DNA of 64,000 nucleotides from Mixophyes australis (lineage: Eukaryota > Chordata > Amphibia > Anura > Limnodynastidae), in assembly GCA_036250195.1 (NCBI GenBank), contig JAVHZZ010000003.1:330879694-330943693 (forward strand), in the 5' to 3' direction. The position numbers and the translations under genes were made by a program. Shown here one piece after another: positions 48,330 through 61,105 of the stretch. How positions within the stretch are numbered: the stretch's first letter is position 1; each line of letters begins with the position of its first letter. The notes below the pieces were generated by a model. That model was not told where the DNA came from. It saw only the letters and a program-made list of their open reading frames with translations, and did not search any database.

Positions 48330-48657
48330 ATTTTGTTTATATAGCGCCACTAATTCTGCAGCGCTGTACAGAGAATTCACTCACATTAGTCCCTGCCCCA
48401 TTGAAGCTTACAGTCTAAATTCCCTAACACAAGCACACACACGAACAGAGACAGACCGAACAGCGACAGACAGGCACACAGACTAGGGTCAATTTGTTAG
48501 CGACCAATTAACCTACCAGTTTGTTTTTGGATTGTGGGAGGAAACCACAGCACCCGGAGGAAACCCACGCAAACACAGATAAGGCCATGGTCGGGAATTG
48601 AACTCATGACCCCAGTGCTGTAAGGGCGAATTGCTAACCACTTAGCCACCGTGCTGG
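48330..48657 (-). mobile_element. tRNA-derived SINE, near full length
   Basis: In minus orientation the head has a perfect-looking A box TGGCTAAGTGG (48648-48638) and a B-box-like GAGTTCAATTCCC (48605-48593), followed by the shared body and a tail ending GGCGCTATATAAACAAA. This is the best preserved pol III promoter among the copies here. Confidence 0.93.
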
Positions 48658-49309
48658 TTTCTTGCATTCTTTTTGTTAGATATGTCAATGTTGAATCTGC
48701 AGACTTCAGTCTTTCTAGGCAGGCAAAAGATTGCACCAACAGAAGCATGTTATGTTGAGATTGCACATTCAAGAATGAGCTATGTTAGAGGACATACAAA
48801 AAGGGACATATAAAAAGAGTGTGGCAGCATGTGCAACTATTGGAGATGAAAATCGTGACTAAAAAGTTCAAATGCATAGATGCTATAGAGAAAACTAAGT
48901 TTCAAATGGGATGGCCAGCCAAGAACTATTTATCATAGATGGGAGTGACAAGCAAGCAAAAATGCTGACCCCAAAATTAAATGACCAAACCACTGTCTCA
49001 TAGTTCCACTTGGAGTATTGCTCGTAACAGTTCAATATAATAAACTGCGGTGTATACTGGACCTTTTTGTATTTTGTGAAGAAAGTAGTCATGCCCTGTG
49101 GGGATGAGTTTTTCTGCAAAAATTCCAGCTTGATTGGGGTTGGTAAAAAGTTTGACATCCTCACGATCCATTCCCCTTAATCTGGACCCAGTCATTAGTC
49201 AGTGCCTGTCTTTCTAGAAGGATTGGAACCCTAAAATGCATAAAAGGGAAACTTGTGCTTATCATCATCATCAGTAGCTATTCAAATAGCACTAATATTT
49301 CTGTAAGGG
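48658..49309. other. Unassigned sequence with a short SINE-tail fragment
   Basis: ATCATCATCATCAGTAGC at about 49261-49279, followed by TAGCACTAATATTTCTG, resembles the inverted SINE tail but covers only about 40 bases. Nothing else recognised. Confidence 0.4.
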
Positions 49310-51340
49310 GAGCGTCCCCTAAGTTTCATAAGGCGCGTCCTGTTTCCTATGTGATTAGACCAAGACTTGAGGCGAAGTTAGAATATTTGAAAAAAGAAGA
49401 TATTTTGTCCAAAGTAGATTAGAGTCCTTGGGCTATACCGGTGGTCCCAGTAGCCAAGAACAATGGCACAATGAGAGTGTGTGGTGATTTCAAAGTCACT
49501 ATCCACCACATATCGAAGACATCTTTGCAAATTTTGCCAGGTGGTCAAAGGTTCTGTAAAATTTATCTGGCAGAGGCATATGTACAGATGGAGTGGAAGA
49601 CAACTGTAAAATTTTGCTTACCATTAATACACACAAGGGACTTTACTGCTATAATAGTCTAGTATTTAGCAGTGCGCCATGGACCAAGTTCTACTGGGTG
49701 TGCCCCACACTCAGTGTTGCTTGGATGGCATCATTGTAATGGGAGCCTTTGATGCAGAACATTTACAGAACCTCACAATGGTCCTACAAAGAATAGAAAA
49801 ATATAGACTGCAAGCCAATCGAGACAAATGTGAGTTTTAAAACATCCATCACATACTGCGGGCACTCCATTGATGCAAAGAACAAATTTACTGCCAAGAC
49901 AAAATTACTGCAGTGCTAAAAGCCCCACAAAGGCATCATTTGCTATGCTTCCTTGGATTCATTTAATTACAATCACAGGTATTTACTAAAAACTAACTAC
50001 GGTGCTCTATCCCCTACATCAGCTTTTAAAGAGTGGGGAAAAAATAGTTGTGATCAGTGCAATGTGTGCGGAATTTTCAAAAGGTAAAATAAATAGTCAC
50101 ATCAGACACCGTGCTGACCCACTACAACCCCTTACTTCCCATTGAATTGGTTTGTGATTGATGCATCACATATGGGATAGGGGCCGTAATGTCACATACC
50201 AATGGTGGGTGGCAAGAAAAGACCAATAGCTTTTATGTCCAGGGCACTAGGCAGAGAAGCATTGAGTCTGGTCTGGGCGTGAAATGTTTTAATCAATACA
50301 TCTATGGCAGAAATTCACCCTAGTAACAGATCATCAACCTCTCCTGTCCATCTTTAATCCTTGGAAAGGTATTGCATTTACTGCCTCAACACACATGCAG
50401 AGTTGAGCCTTATTCTTAGGCACATTAGATGTCTTTACACTGCCACACGTTGAAAGCCTTCCCATTACAACAGCAATGATACAAAGTGAGACCGCAGGAG
50501 ACAAAACACTTATCAAAGTATTGAGGGCTATTCAGAAAAGCTGGACAGGCCCACCTCAAAGCCACCTGCCCCCATACTGCTAACAAACACATTAGCTGAC
50601 TATTTACGCTGACTGTGTCATGTTGGGATGCAAATAATTTTTTACTGCTAAATTCCAGAGGAAGGTATTCGAAGAGTTTCATGTGGGGCACATTGGCATT
50701 GTCAATATGAAGGCATTGGCCAGAAGCTTGTTTGGTAGCCTGGACTTGACCAACAGCATGAGCTATTTGCCCAAGGATGTTCCAGGTTTCAGCAAGTCCA
50801 AAACATGCCCATGTAGGCAATGCTATACCTGTGGTAATGGCTGACTACTCCCTGGCAAGGCTTGCATGTTGACGACGTAGGTCCATTGATTGGGTCAACA
50901 GTTCTGGTGGTGGTAGACCGCTGCTCCAAGTGGCCTGAAGTATTTGCTATGGTTTCCACAACCGCTTCTCACAGTATAGAGGTGTTACAGAGTCTGTTTG
51001 CCAGTAATAGGGTATTGAACCAATTGGTCAGTGACAAAGGACCACAGTACACAGCAGTGAATAGTCTTAAAGAGAGACCGTGTGAGCCACATTACATCCA
51101 TCCCTTACCACCTGACCTCAAATGGTCTGGTTGAACGGTTTGTACAAAATCTAAAACAAGTATTTCAAGCTATGTTCAATATTAGTTGCAACTAACCACA
51201 GAAGCTTGCTTCATTTCTCTTTGCCTATCTAAATGCCATAACCAATCAGACTTTGGCCATGTTATTCTTCAGTCGGAAAACGTTACATTCGGTCCAGTGT
51301 AGATCTACTAAAACCAGCTGTCTGGTGTGCGACCGACAAC
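49310..51340 (+). pseudogene. Ty3/gypsy pol remnant (RT, RNase H, integrase)
   Basis: KARPVSYVIRPRLEAKLEYL from 49330, then after a stop VVPVAKNNGTMRVCGDFKV and CKIYLAEAYVQMEW, are the gypsy RT N-terminal and motif A regions (usual FsKiDLseAY, so the catalytic Asp is Tyr here). LDGIIVMGAFDAEHLQNL near 49725 is the decayed YxDDI region. TLVTDHQPLLSIFNP near 50325 is RNase H. Integrase follows: EEFHVGHIGIVNMKALARS near 50665, then HVDDVGPLIGSTVLVVVDRC and VSDKGPQYTAVN (50862-51060), where the second catalytic motif normally reads SDNGPQF. Domain order RT-RNase H-integrase is Ty3/gypsy. It is broken by many stops and shifts. No LTRs were matched to it. Confidence 0.88.
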
Positions 51341-51499
51341 TAAAACAAGCATTTAAAATACATAGTTGATAAGGTTGATAAAAGACACCAGTGCAGCAAG
51401 TTCAACCTATTTGGATCTCCTGTGATCCCTCACTTATATTTGAAATTGATCCAGATGAAGCAACCGCCAATCTGTTTCAATCAGGAAAAATCTCTCCTG

Positions 51500-52110
51500 A
51501 CCCAATATTGAAACATAGAAACATATGTAGTCCTATTTCTCCCTAGATCAAATAGATCCACTACTGTCCTTTATTTTAATTAACTGTCGTAACCCTAGAT
51601 ACTCTCTTCCATAAAAAATTTGTCTAAGCCTTTCTTAAATATATCATCATCAGCTATTTATATAGTGCCACTAATTCCGCAGCGCTGTACCATGAACTCA
51701 CTCACATTAGTCCCTGCCCCATTGGAGCTTACAGTCTAAATTCCCTAATATGCACACAGACAGAGAGAGAAGGACTAGGGTTAATTTGATATTAGCCAAT
51801 TAACCTACAAGTATGTTTTTGGAGCGTGGAAGGAAACCAGAGCACCCATCAATCGAATCTGCCATCACAACCTGGCAGTGAATTCCATATCTTGACTGCC
51901 CTTACTGTAAAGATCCCCTTCCTTTTGCTGTTTGTGAATCTTCCTCTCCCCTAACCTTAGGAGTGACCGCGTGTCCTGTGTACAGTCCTTGGGCTAAGAA
52001 GTTCACCTGAAAGTTCTCTGTATTGATCCTTAATGTATTTGTACATAGTAAACATTTCCCGTCTGCAAAAAGTGTTACAGAATCCTGAGCTCTGTGTGCC
52101 AACTGTGTGG
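51500..52110. repeat. AAACATAG-type dispersed repeat, split by a SINE
   Basis: The left part (GAAACATAGAAACATATGTA ... CTTAAATATA, to about 51644) and the right part (from about 51851, AATCGAATCTGCCATCACAA, CAGTGAATTCCATATCTTGA, then CCCTTCCTTTTGCTG) resemble one dispersed repeat commonly seen in frog DNA. The SINE at 51645-51850 separates them. The class of the host repeat is not assigned. Confidence 0.5.
51645..51850 (-). mobile_element. SINE, 5'-truncated, nested
   Basis: In minus orientation it ends in the LINE-like tail (GCGCTGCGGAATTAGTGGCA, TATATAAATAGCTGATGATG) and stops within the body near the CCTCC block. The tRNA head is absent, as expected for 5' truncation during target-primed insertion. 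Confidence 0.85.
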
Positions 52111-52537
52111 GTTCAGAATTACGAAGGAGATCAAAAGTAGACTGTCACAAAGTTTAAAGAGCAAAGGGGAGCCACTGTCCTACATTGAAGTATCTCCTGT
52201 GGTACTCTGACACTGACTTATTTACCAGTTGCGTGAATGTATTTCTACACCAGATGAAGGATCAACAAAGTCTGTTGAGAACACCCTTATTCGATTGTAA
52301 ATGACTCAGAAGAGTTGCTCAATTGTTAGAGTCTGATACCTCGTCTGTGGTCACGAAGTTGTGAGGACTAATTTTGTGTCACCTGTGTGTAAGCAAGATA
52401 TATCCTCTGAAGTTATGGAATGGCATTACCCTGGCTAGACACCCACTAGAAAAACTGGATCTATAATAGACTTCCTATCTAAGAGGGGAGAGAATTGTTA
52501 GATATGAGACTGCATCAAGATTCATTCTCATGTTTTC
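52111..52537. other. Unassigned sequence
   Basis: No domain recognised. It may be 3' gypsy sequence, but no LTR was matched. Confidence 0.35.
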
Positions 52538-53772
52538 TTCAAAAGAGCTTGAACAGCACATCTTGAAACCCCAGTCTGCTTTGAAATCTTAGCCTAGGAG
52601 AGACCTTGCTGATGCAGTATAACTACCTTGTATCTTGTTGCTGTGCTCAGTCTTGCCATGATGTATGACCTGTGACCTGAAACTGTCTTCCACAACCTTA
52701 CCTTTGCATCAGAGTTTGGCTGTTCCTCACCCAGTTTTAAGCCTCCTACACACACACTGTTTTAGTTAATGACTGTGTTTCAACCTTCACCATGCCTCAC
52801 TGTTGTCTGCAGACACTTATTTTTGTACCACTATCCAGCCCTTCGTTGAACAAACAGCCTGCTGTTACAGCCAAATATTTCACATTTTGACTCCTCAGTC
52901 CAGACCACCTGCTGCCATTTTTCTGCACCCCAGTTCCTATGTTTTTGTGCATAAGTGAGTCGCTTGGCTTGTTTCCATGTTGGTGGTATGGCTTTTTGGC
53001 CGTAATTCTTCCATGAAGAGCACTTCTGGCCAGACTTCTCCGAACAATAGATGGGTGTACCTGGGTTTCATTGTTTTTTTTCCAGTTCTTAGCTGTTGCC
53101 ACTGCTGGACATCTTCCGATTTCGAAGGGAAGTAAGCATTGTGTGTATTTCATCTGATGCAGCAAGTTTCCTTGGCCGACTACTGCTTCTATGGTCCTCA
53201 ACGTTGCCTGTTTCTTTGTGCTTCTTCAAAAGAGCTTGAACAGCACATCTTGAAACCCCAGTCTGCTTTGAAATCTTAGCCTAGGAGAGACCTTGCTGAT
53301 GCAGTATAACTACCTTGTGTCTTGTTGCTGTGCTCAGTCTTGCCATGGTGTATGACCTGTGACAAGAAACTGACTTCCACAACCTTACCTTTGCAGCAGA
53401 GTTTGGCTGTTCCTCACCCAGCTTTAAAGCCTCATACATAGCTGTTCCTGTTTCAGTTAATAACTGCGTTTCAATCTACATATGAAAATGATGATCATTA
53501 TCGGGTGTTTGGTATGATTGGTTAATCATACACCTGACTATAATCCTGCAAAATCCCTGACTTTGTGCAAGTGTACCTAGAAGAATTAATGCTGTTTTGA
53601 TGGCAAAGGGTGGTCACACCAAATATTAATTTGATTTAGATTTCACTTCTGTTCATTAACTTTGCCTTTTGTTAATTGACAAAAATAAACTATTAACACT
53701 TCTATTTTTGAAAGCATTCTTACTTATCTGCATTTTTTTTACACATGTCTATAACTAGTGCACAGTACTGTA
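52538..53772 (-). pseudogene. Tc1/mariner transposase pseudogene with duplicated N-terminal segment
   Basis: The minus-strand start codon at 53346-53344 begins MARLSTATRHKVVILHQQG, followed after a stop by AKISKQTGVSRCAVQALLKK (paired-like HTH), then VEDHRSSSRPRKLAASDEIH, IVRRSLARSALHGRI (second HTH) and QVVWTEESKCEIFGCNSRL. The latter is the first DDE motif, normally SDES, with Asp replaced by Glu. The coding then stops, and at 52786-52538 the promoter-proximal segment occurs again (start codon 52659-52657, MARLSTATRYKVVILHQQG). The end near 53772 carries TACTGTGCACTAG, matching ends of this Tc1 group. The C-terminal two thirds of the catalytic domain is missing. Inactive. Confidence 0.87.
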
Positions 53773-54668
53773 TGTGTGGAATTACATCTAATTTTAGTGG
53801 TTTAAATATACACAGATGTATGCTCACATTGAGCACATTCATGGTACATCTACACATCCTGGTCATTGCAGTTTGCAATATGGAACTCTAAAACGTATAT
53901 ATATTGCTCAAGTGAAAACGTTGCCACCAAACACAGTCTAGTCATATTATTATTTTAAAACATTTTCCTTTTTCTTACAATTATTACTTCTTTGACCACT
54001 ACTTATGTTTCATTTAACTCCTGAAAGGACGGAGACAGTGCTGCCTTTATATTTGTCAACTATATTAATTTTGTTTTGTTCTAATACATTGATTTTGTTT
54101 GTATTTCATTATTCTTTATTCGTTATATGTATGACATGCTTATTCCTGCATTGAGCAAAGGATCTGAAGTTTCATACAAAATACTGCTTTCCACCACCTC
54201 CTACGTGGTTGTTTCTGGACTTTTGTCTTGGTTTTAAATATATGTATTACCCACAATGTCAGGGACACTTTTATATACTTTTTATATGTGCACAATCTTT
54301 ATCCCTTCATTTTAAACACCTTTCCTGCAAAACAAAATCTTGTTTTGTGGTTCTTACACATTTTAATCACAGAAATCACAAGATCTTTACCAACTGCTGT
54401 ATATACATCCTTGCACAGTTTCACACAAATAAGTTTTGAGTTATCATAGAGGCACTTTCTGGACATTTGGTATGCAATTCATGTTCTTTCACAGTAGCAT
54501 GTATTGTACAGAAAATGCTTCGCAATTGAGATGTAGTGAGGTAGAAGAGATAGTAATTAAGCTTGGTTTCCTTTTTATTGTATTTCAGCATCTATAATTC
54601 ATGTTCCAGTGGTCTCCATATAATTGCTCTTTTATCTTCTTGTGTCCTTTGTCTGTGCTTCATTGCAG
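53773..54668. other. Intronic sequence upstream of the APLF exon
   Basis: No other feature recognised. It ends in the acceptor TTCATTGCAG at 54668, preceded by a T-rich tract (TTTATCTTCTTGTGTCCTTT). Confidence 0.6.
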
Positions 54669-54835
54669 GTACATGTGAATCCTTGTTTTTATCAATCCAG
54701 CGACAAAAGCAAGTTTGTACCTCTGGAAAGGAATGCATGGTGTTGTCTACACTCTGGTGACAGCATTTCCCTTTTGCCTGACAAATATTCTTTCCAGGTC
54801 ATTGTAGAACATATTTCTAAAGAAGCAACATTAAG
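54669..54835 (+). CDS. APLF: APLF exon: C-terminal half of the FHA domain
   Basis: The 167-bp open segment encodes VHVNPCFYQSSDKSKFVPLE and then WCCLHSGDSISLLPDKYSFQ, ending with ATLR split over the junction. This closely follows vertebrate APLF, whose FHA domain has HTNPCFYQSS and a GDSFSMLVDKY segment; the related PNKP and APTX FHA domains differ here. It is bounded by acceptor TTGCAG (54663-54668) and donor AAG|GTAAAT (54836), entering in phase 0 and leaving in phase 2. APLF is a nuclear scaffold for double-strand-break end joining; its FHA domain binds phosphorylated XRCC1 and XRCC4. There are no stops or indels, in contrast to every transposon frame in the window. The remaining exons, including the FHA N-terminal half with the phosphate-binding arginines, were not found and probably lie outside the window. 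Confidence 0.9.
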
Positions 54836-56080
54836 GTAAATAAGTGACTGCAGGGGTATGTTATAGTACTATAGATGTATTTTCTTTACCTGAAAGATCT
54901 TACACTATAAAGGAAATTGATCATTTATGTATTTTTTGTACTTCTTTTGTTTTCACTTATGCACATTTTAATGTATTTTATTCTACAGGGGGATTATATT
55001 GCATTTAATAAGTAGGATTTTTCCTGTTTAATACTTTTAGTAGTATAATTAATTCTCACACACACTCCCTCTCCTATAGGCAATCTCTGCCACTTTCTAA
55101 ACCTTACTCCATTACAATTGTGCTGCTTCATTGAACTAGATTTTCCCCTTTTCCCCTCTGTACTATACATTATATTATAGATTGTATAATGTAAGCTTTT
55201 GTAATTGAGGTCCAATTTTTTTGTGTTCTGCATTTCTAAATCTCTTTCTATTTCACATATTACTAAGAAGTGCTGCATACGTTTGTGATATTTCAATGCT
55301 GTAAAACTGGGTATTGTGTTTGCCTGCATATGGTGGAGATATACCATCTTGGCTACTCTACCAGGGTTCTGTTTGACTACTTGCAAAAATCAATAATTTA
55401 ATATTTAAGTTAATATTATTACTATAGAGCAAAGTATATCACAATAGCATAGTTTTACTCATCAAGTGGAGCCATAGAAAACTCACAGACATGAGGGTCT
55501 CTTTAATTGAAATTAAGGGTGATGTTTAAAAAGCAGTACAACTTGTATGAGACCAGAAGCCTCTGCATAAGCGCTTGTAAACAATTTGTTTTCCCCATAC
55601 AGTGAGTGTGAAATTGGTTTAATTGCCACCAATGTCCCACTGCACTATTTCATTCTAAGCAAAGGCTGATATATATCTATTTTTCTTTTTACTTAACAAA
55701 TGCTAATCATGAGATCTATTGCCATGAGCACATTAGCATGACCACCAAATCGCCTATATCAACTATATCAAAACATACAAGACAATCAAATGGGTATGTT
55801 TAGGAGCTGTTTGTCACCACAGTTATCATTTAAGATTTTTAATTTGATCTGTACACTTCACTGGCTTGTGGGGACCGTTTCATGTATTCTTGCTGTCTGA
55901 GCACATCAATATACCCTCATACACAGACTCCTAGCAATGGCAAGTCAAACAGGTTATAGTCCTAGTCAACCACTATCGATTTGATTATTTTTATTTCTCT
56001 TTGTAGCTGTTAACCGGTTCTTTTATGTAGATTTTTACAGCTAACCAATTTCAGCCTCTTAGTGCGGATGGATCAGTTTT
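54836..56080. other. Intronic sequence downstream of the APLF exon
   Basis: AT-rich, with no domain, RNA gene or named repeat recognised. Confidence 0.5.
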
Positions 56081-58050
56081 GATACATGCAACACAATCAT
56101 GCTCTCCAGGCACCCTGCATGTCTGAATACTTCTCTGCAGCTTGGATATCCACTCTGCCCCAGATATTTTTGTGTTCTTCTTTACAACCTGTCCATTACG
56201 AATCCAGGAAACACATAGAAAGCAAAATGTCTTGTATAACAAAACCGTGTGCTTCACTGATCTTTGGAAATCTTGGCTGGGCTTTGGTCTCATATTGCCG
56301 GATCCATGTACTGTCTCCCTTCAGAGTGAAAAGTGTAGACCAAATGCATGTCCACGATCTGGATCAACCTTCGACTTGTCACTCTGGAGTTGGACCAGTT
56401 CTAAAGAACAACTGAAATCCACTGTATATGACTGATTTTAAGAGGTAAAAATCAAAATAATATTTCAGATATGAGAATTGCAACCAGCCGTCTGGATCAA
56501 TGTCTCTCTCTTCCAAACTCTTGCCTTTGAATTGTTCCCCTCTTGAGAGCCATTAAAATTTTGCTGATCTTGTCGAGTTGCAGGGTACCTTCTGAAAGGT
56601 ACCCTGCAACTCGACAAAATTGACATACTGAATACTGCCTATGCACCCTGATGTTGTGTCAAGGAACTCTGCTTTGTTTGAATTCTGTGTCATTTAGGTT
56701 GAGAACCTGTGCTTTTGAAGCTTTGTGGAAGACATTGTTTTGGTATTTTTAGCTCCAAATTCGTAAGAAGTTCCATTCCACTTTGCATTACTGGTGTTAG
56801 CTAGATTGGTACATTTCTCCCTTGCTTTTCCTGACTTTCTGTCCTTGTGAAGTGTTGGCAAAGCTTCTTTTCAAGCTCGGAAAGCACTTGAAGAAAAGAA
56901 AATATATTTGACATCATCTTGGAAACTTCTCCTTCCCTTTTTCGAATTAATAAGTTTACCTGTGCCAAGGTGATCTTTACAACCTATGCCCAGTTTTTAA
57001 GCGAAGGCACAGTGGATTATTTGCTGTGGTGTGCCTGCTGTTTCTCATCAAATTAGTGAATTTTTTTTCACATCTTCAGTGAAAGGTAAGAGCTGAGGCA
57101 TGCTCCACTTGGACTCCTTTAGAAATTTTAGGGCAGCCAATGAAGTCAACTCGTTCCATCTAGCCTCATAAGTCTTCCAGACGTTGCATGCATTTACTAG
57201 TGCAGCCCTCCATCATTGCTCTGCATTCCACAATGCTCTTAATTTTTTGCAAGCGGTGGCAGACCTTTAGTGCCAGTGAGGGGATCTTGATTGTACCGGT
57301 TTCAACGTCATAGCCAGCTTCACAGCGTCTACTACATGTAGATAGTTTGTTGGAATAGTAAAGTCTTCCATCCATCTTCTCCAAAGGGGTAGCTCTTCTG
57401 AAATGTAACAGTAGTCTTCCCGTTTCTGACTGATGTACTCGTGTTTGCTGACATCTGATCCGTCCCGGTTGGAAAGATGGTGCTTTATCTATTTGAATCA
57501 TCTGTCATTTTTAATGATGAATAAAATTTAATCTCGGGTCATGTAGCTGAAAGGTTTCCTGTAACCACCATTGATGTCAGGTGGAACAGGCTGAATAAAG
57601 GCGCACACAAAGAGAGTGTTTTTGCCAGGAATGGGTTTGTCACATCTTCGGTTTATCTTGCATTTCTTCATATGTCTCCACAGATATTTTCTTGAAAATA
57701 CGCCTTGACAAGCAGCCCACAGTGCATGAACCCTTCAGGGATCATTTTCTGTTTGTTTGAATAAGATCAGAACACTGCATTCCTCGGAGTGTTGCCTCAA
57801 TTCCGAAGATGTTCAAGTTGCACGCACCTTTTCTTCGAGTGCTTGGAAAATTGAATGGTCCAGGCAACTTCACTCTCATTTTGGTGAATATGTAAGATAT
57901 GCTTGGCTATTTTTGAGAACGGTATCTCACAGTATAGGCAGTGTGCTGCTTTTTGTTATATACACTGCATCCATCACTTTTTTTTGGAAAGCATTTGGAC
58001 ATCAGCTTTTCGGCCTTCTGTGTTTAAAACACCCTCTGCCATCAGGTTGA
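56081..58050 (-). pseudogene. Crypton-like tyrosine recombinase pseudogene
   Basis: Read on minus: at about 57730-57660 an overlap of two frames gives FMHCG and SRKYLWRHMKKC, a CxxC...H...C finger; then IKIPSLALKVCHRLQKIK (about 57290-57230), RWNELTSLAALKFLKESKW with MPQLLPFTEDVKK (about 57160-57070), LIRKREGEVSKMM near 56945, STKLQKHRFST and VLNLNDTEFKQ near 56720, HNIRVHRQYS (56658-56629), and LQLDKISKILMAL near 56560. The order matches vertebrate Crypton proteins: finger, PSLALklG helix, LPlteD, R-GEvskM, RKh-aT, GHdiRVHR-yY with recombinase catalytic residues, then a K-SK-L helix. At least three frameshifts and several stops are present, and there is a 22-bp-arm hairpin insertion. The enzyme class integrates circular DNA by tyrosine recombination. 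The match is from memory; the subfamily is not assigned and edges are approximate. Confidence 0.68.
56570..56617. repeat. Perfect hairpin, 22-bp arms, 4-base loop
   Basis: The arm 56570-56591 (TTGTCGAGTTGCAGGGTACC then TT) is followed by CTGA and its exact reverse complement at 56596-56617. It lies inside the Crypton reading frame between two adjacent conserved motifs, so one arm is an inserted inverted copy of coding sequence. Confidence 0.97.
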
Positions 58051-58850
58051 GAATAGTTGTGTGTAGAACGAGTCTGTGTTCTTTTAGTTTGTTCCACTAC
58101 CTGGCAATTGCTGTTGCTGGTGTCTGAACTACTCTGTCCCTGACCCTTCAGAGGATACTCCACTGCTTTCCAGGCTATAATCGGAGCCGCCACCACCGTG
58201 CTGTGTCATACCCCTCTGTCCCTACCTTCCTTTTGGCAGGAGAAGGCTGTTTATAGTCTCTCTTAATCCTGTTATGTGCAAACAGCGGATTCAGTATCTA
58301 GTAGTTTAAAAGTGGTATTCTTATTTAACTTGCCCTTTGCCTCCTTTATGTAGCCTTCCCTATTTTGCACTACAACTTACCCTATCCCCCCCCTTTGTTT
58401 GTAGCCTGAATTTAAATAGAAGGGTCATCTTACAATAAATAGAGAGTCAAAAAAGGATGAAGGAAGGCACTTCTTACATGCTTTTTTAAATTGTTTCTAG
58501 TTTGTTCTTGTCTCTTTTTTTAATTTACCAAAATCCTCTTTAACCAAAAATATATCAACAAAAGTACCTCTTGACTCCACTGGATAACATATAGGGGGGA
58601 ATTCAATTAATAATATCAAAATAATATCTAAAATTGCTGCTACATAGCAATATAAGCATATAAAGTTTCCAACATACAGTACATTAATATTTATATTCAC
58701 ATGGCTAAAGGATAAATAAACTCTAAATAGAGGAGTAAATAGTGCAATATAGGAGTCTGTTCTTCAACTCCAAGCGTGTAAATGATGCTGCCACTCAGGG
58801 TAAGGTGGGGATGGGGTCTTCAACCCTTTAAATACAACAATCCTACAAAC
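58051..58850. other. Unassigned AT-rich sequence
   Basis: No domain recognised. The region near 58060-58200 may be leader of the Crypton element, but no motif supports it. Confidence 0.4.
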
Positions 58851-59352
58851 AAAAATGTACAGTGGTAGATGTGTCAGCAATGATCAGTATCAAGTGTTAC
58901 AGAGATAAATGTAAACTAAACATGTATTCATACATAAAAGGTATACCTCAGTGCACTGATAATCAAAACTACAAGTGACAAAGATGTCACACTTAAATAG
59001 TGAAGCAATAGAACTTAGTATAGTTAGCTAAAGTCACTGATAAAGGGCCCATAGACATAAAAAGTCTCCATTGTCCATCCAGCCAAAGGAAAATGCAATC
59101 GTATTCTGGATAAACCATGTTATTCCTTCCAAAGAAAAGTTAAGTTCAATAATAATAGATGCAGTTCAAAAATAGGCATGGATAACTTAAGTAATGCCAA
59201 TCCGAAATTATGTTCAATGAAATCACATCAAATAATAAAGTGGTATTTAATCGCAAACTCACTCTTAGATGTAACAGGGTGGATGTCCAGTCATTTATCT
59301 CTGTAACACTTGATACTCCTCATCGTTGACACACCTACCACTGTACATTTTT
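58851..59352. mobile_element. Foldback structure, 61-bp inverted arms around a 380-bp centre
   Basis: The left arm 58851-58911 (AAAAATGTACAGTGGTAGAT...) pairs with 59292-59352 with only four or five mismatches. The centre has no coding sequence. Either a TIR element or two inverted copies of one repeat end; the TSD was not resolved. Confidence 0.8.
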
Positions 59353-59401
59353 GCGCCCTAGGTTATTATAAGTAGAGGAGTATTAACATAAACTACAGTA
59401 A

Positions 59402-61105
<1,704 letters not shown>

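Noticed and set aside
48630..48657. A functional tRNA gene based on A and B boxes
   Set aside because: The boxes belong to a SINE head followed by SINE body and LINE-like tail. No cloverleaf with an acceptor stem was found.
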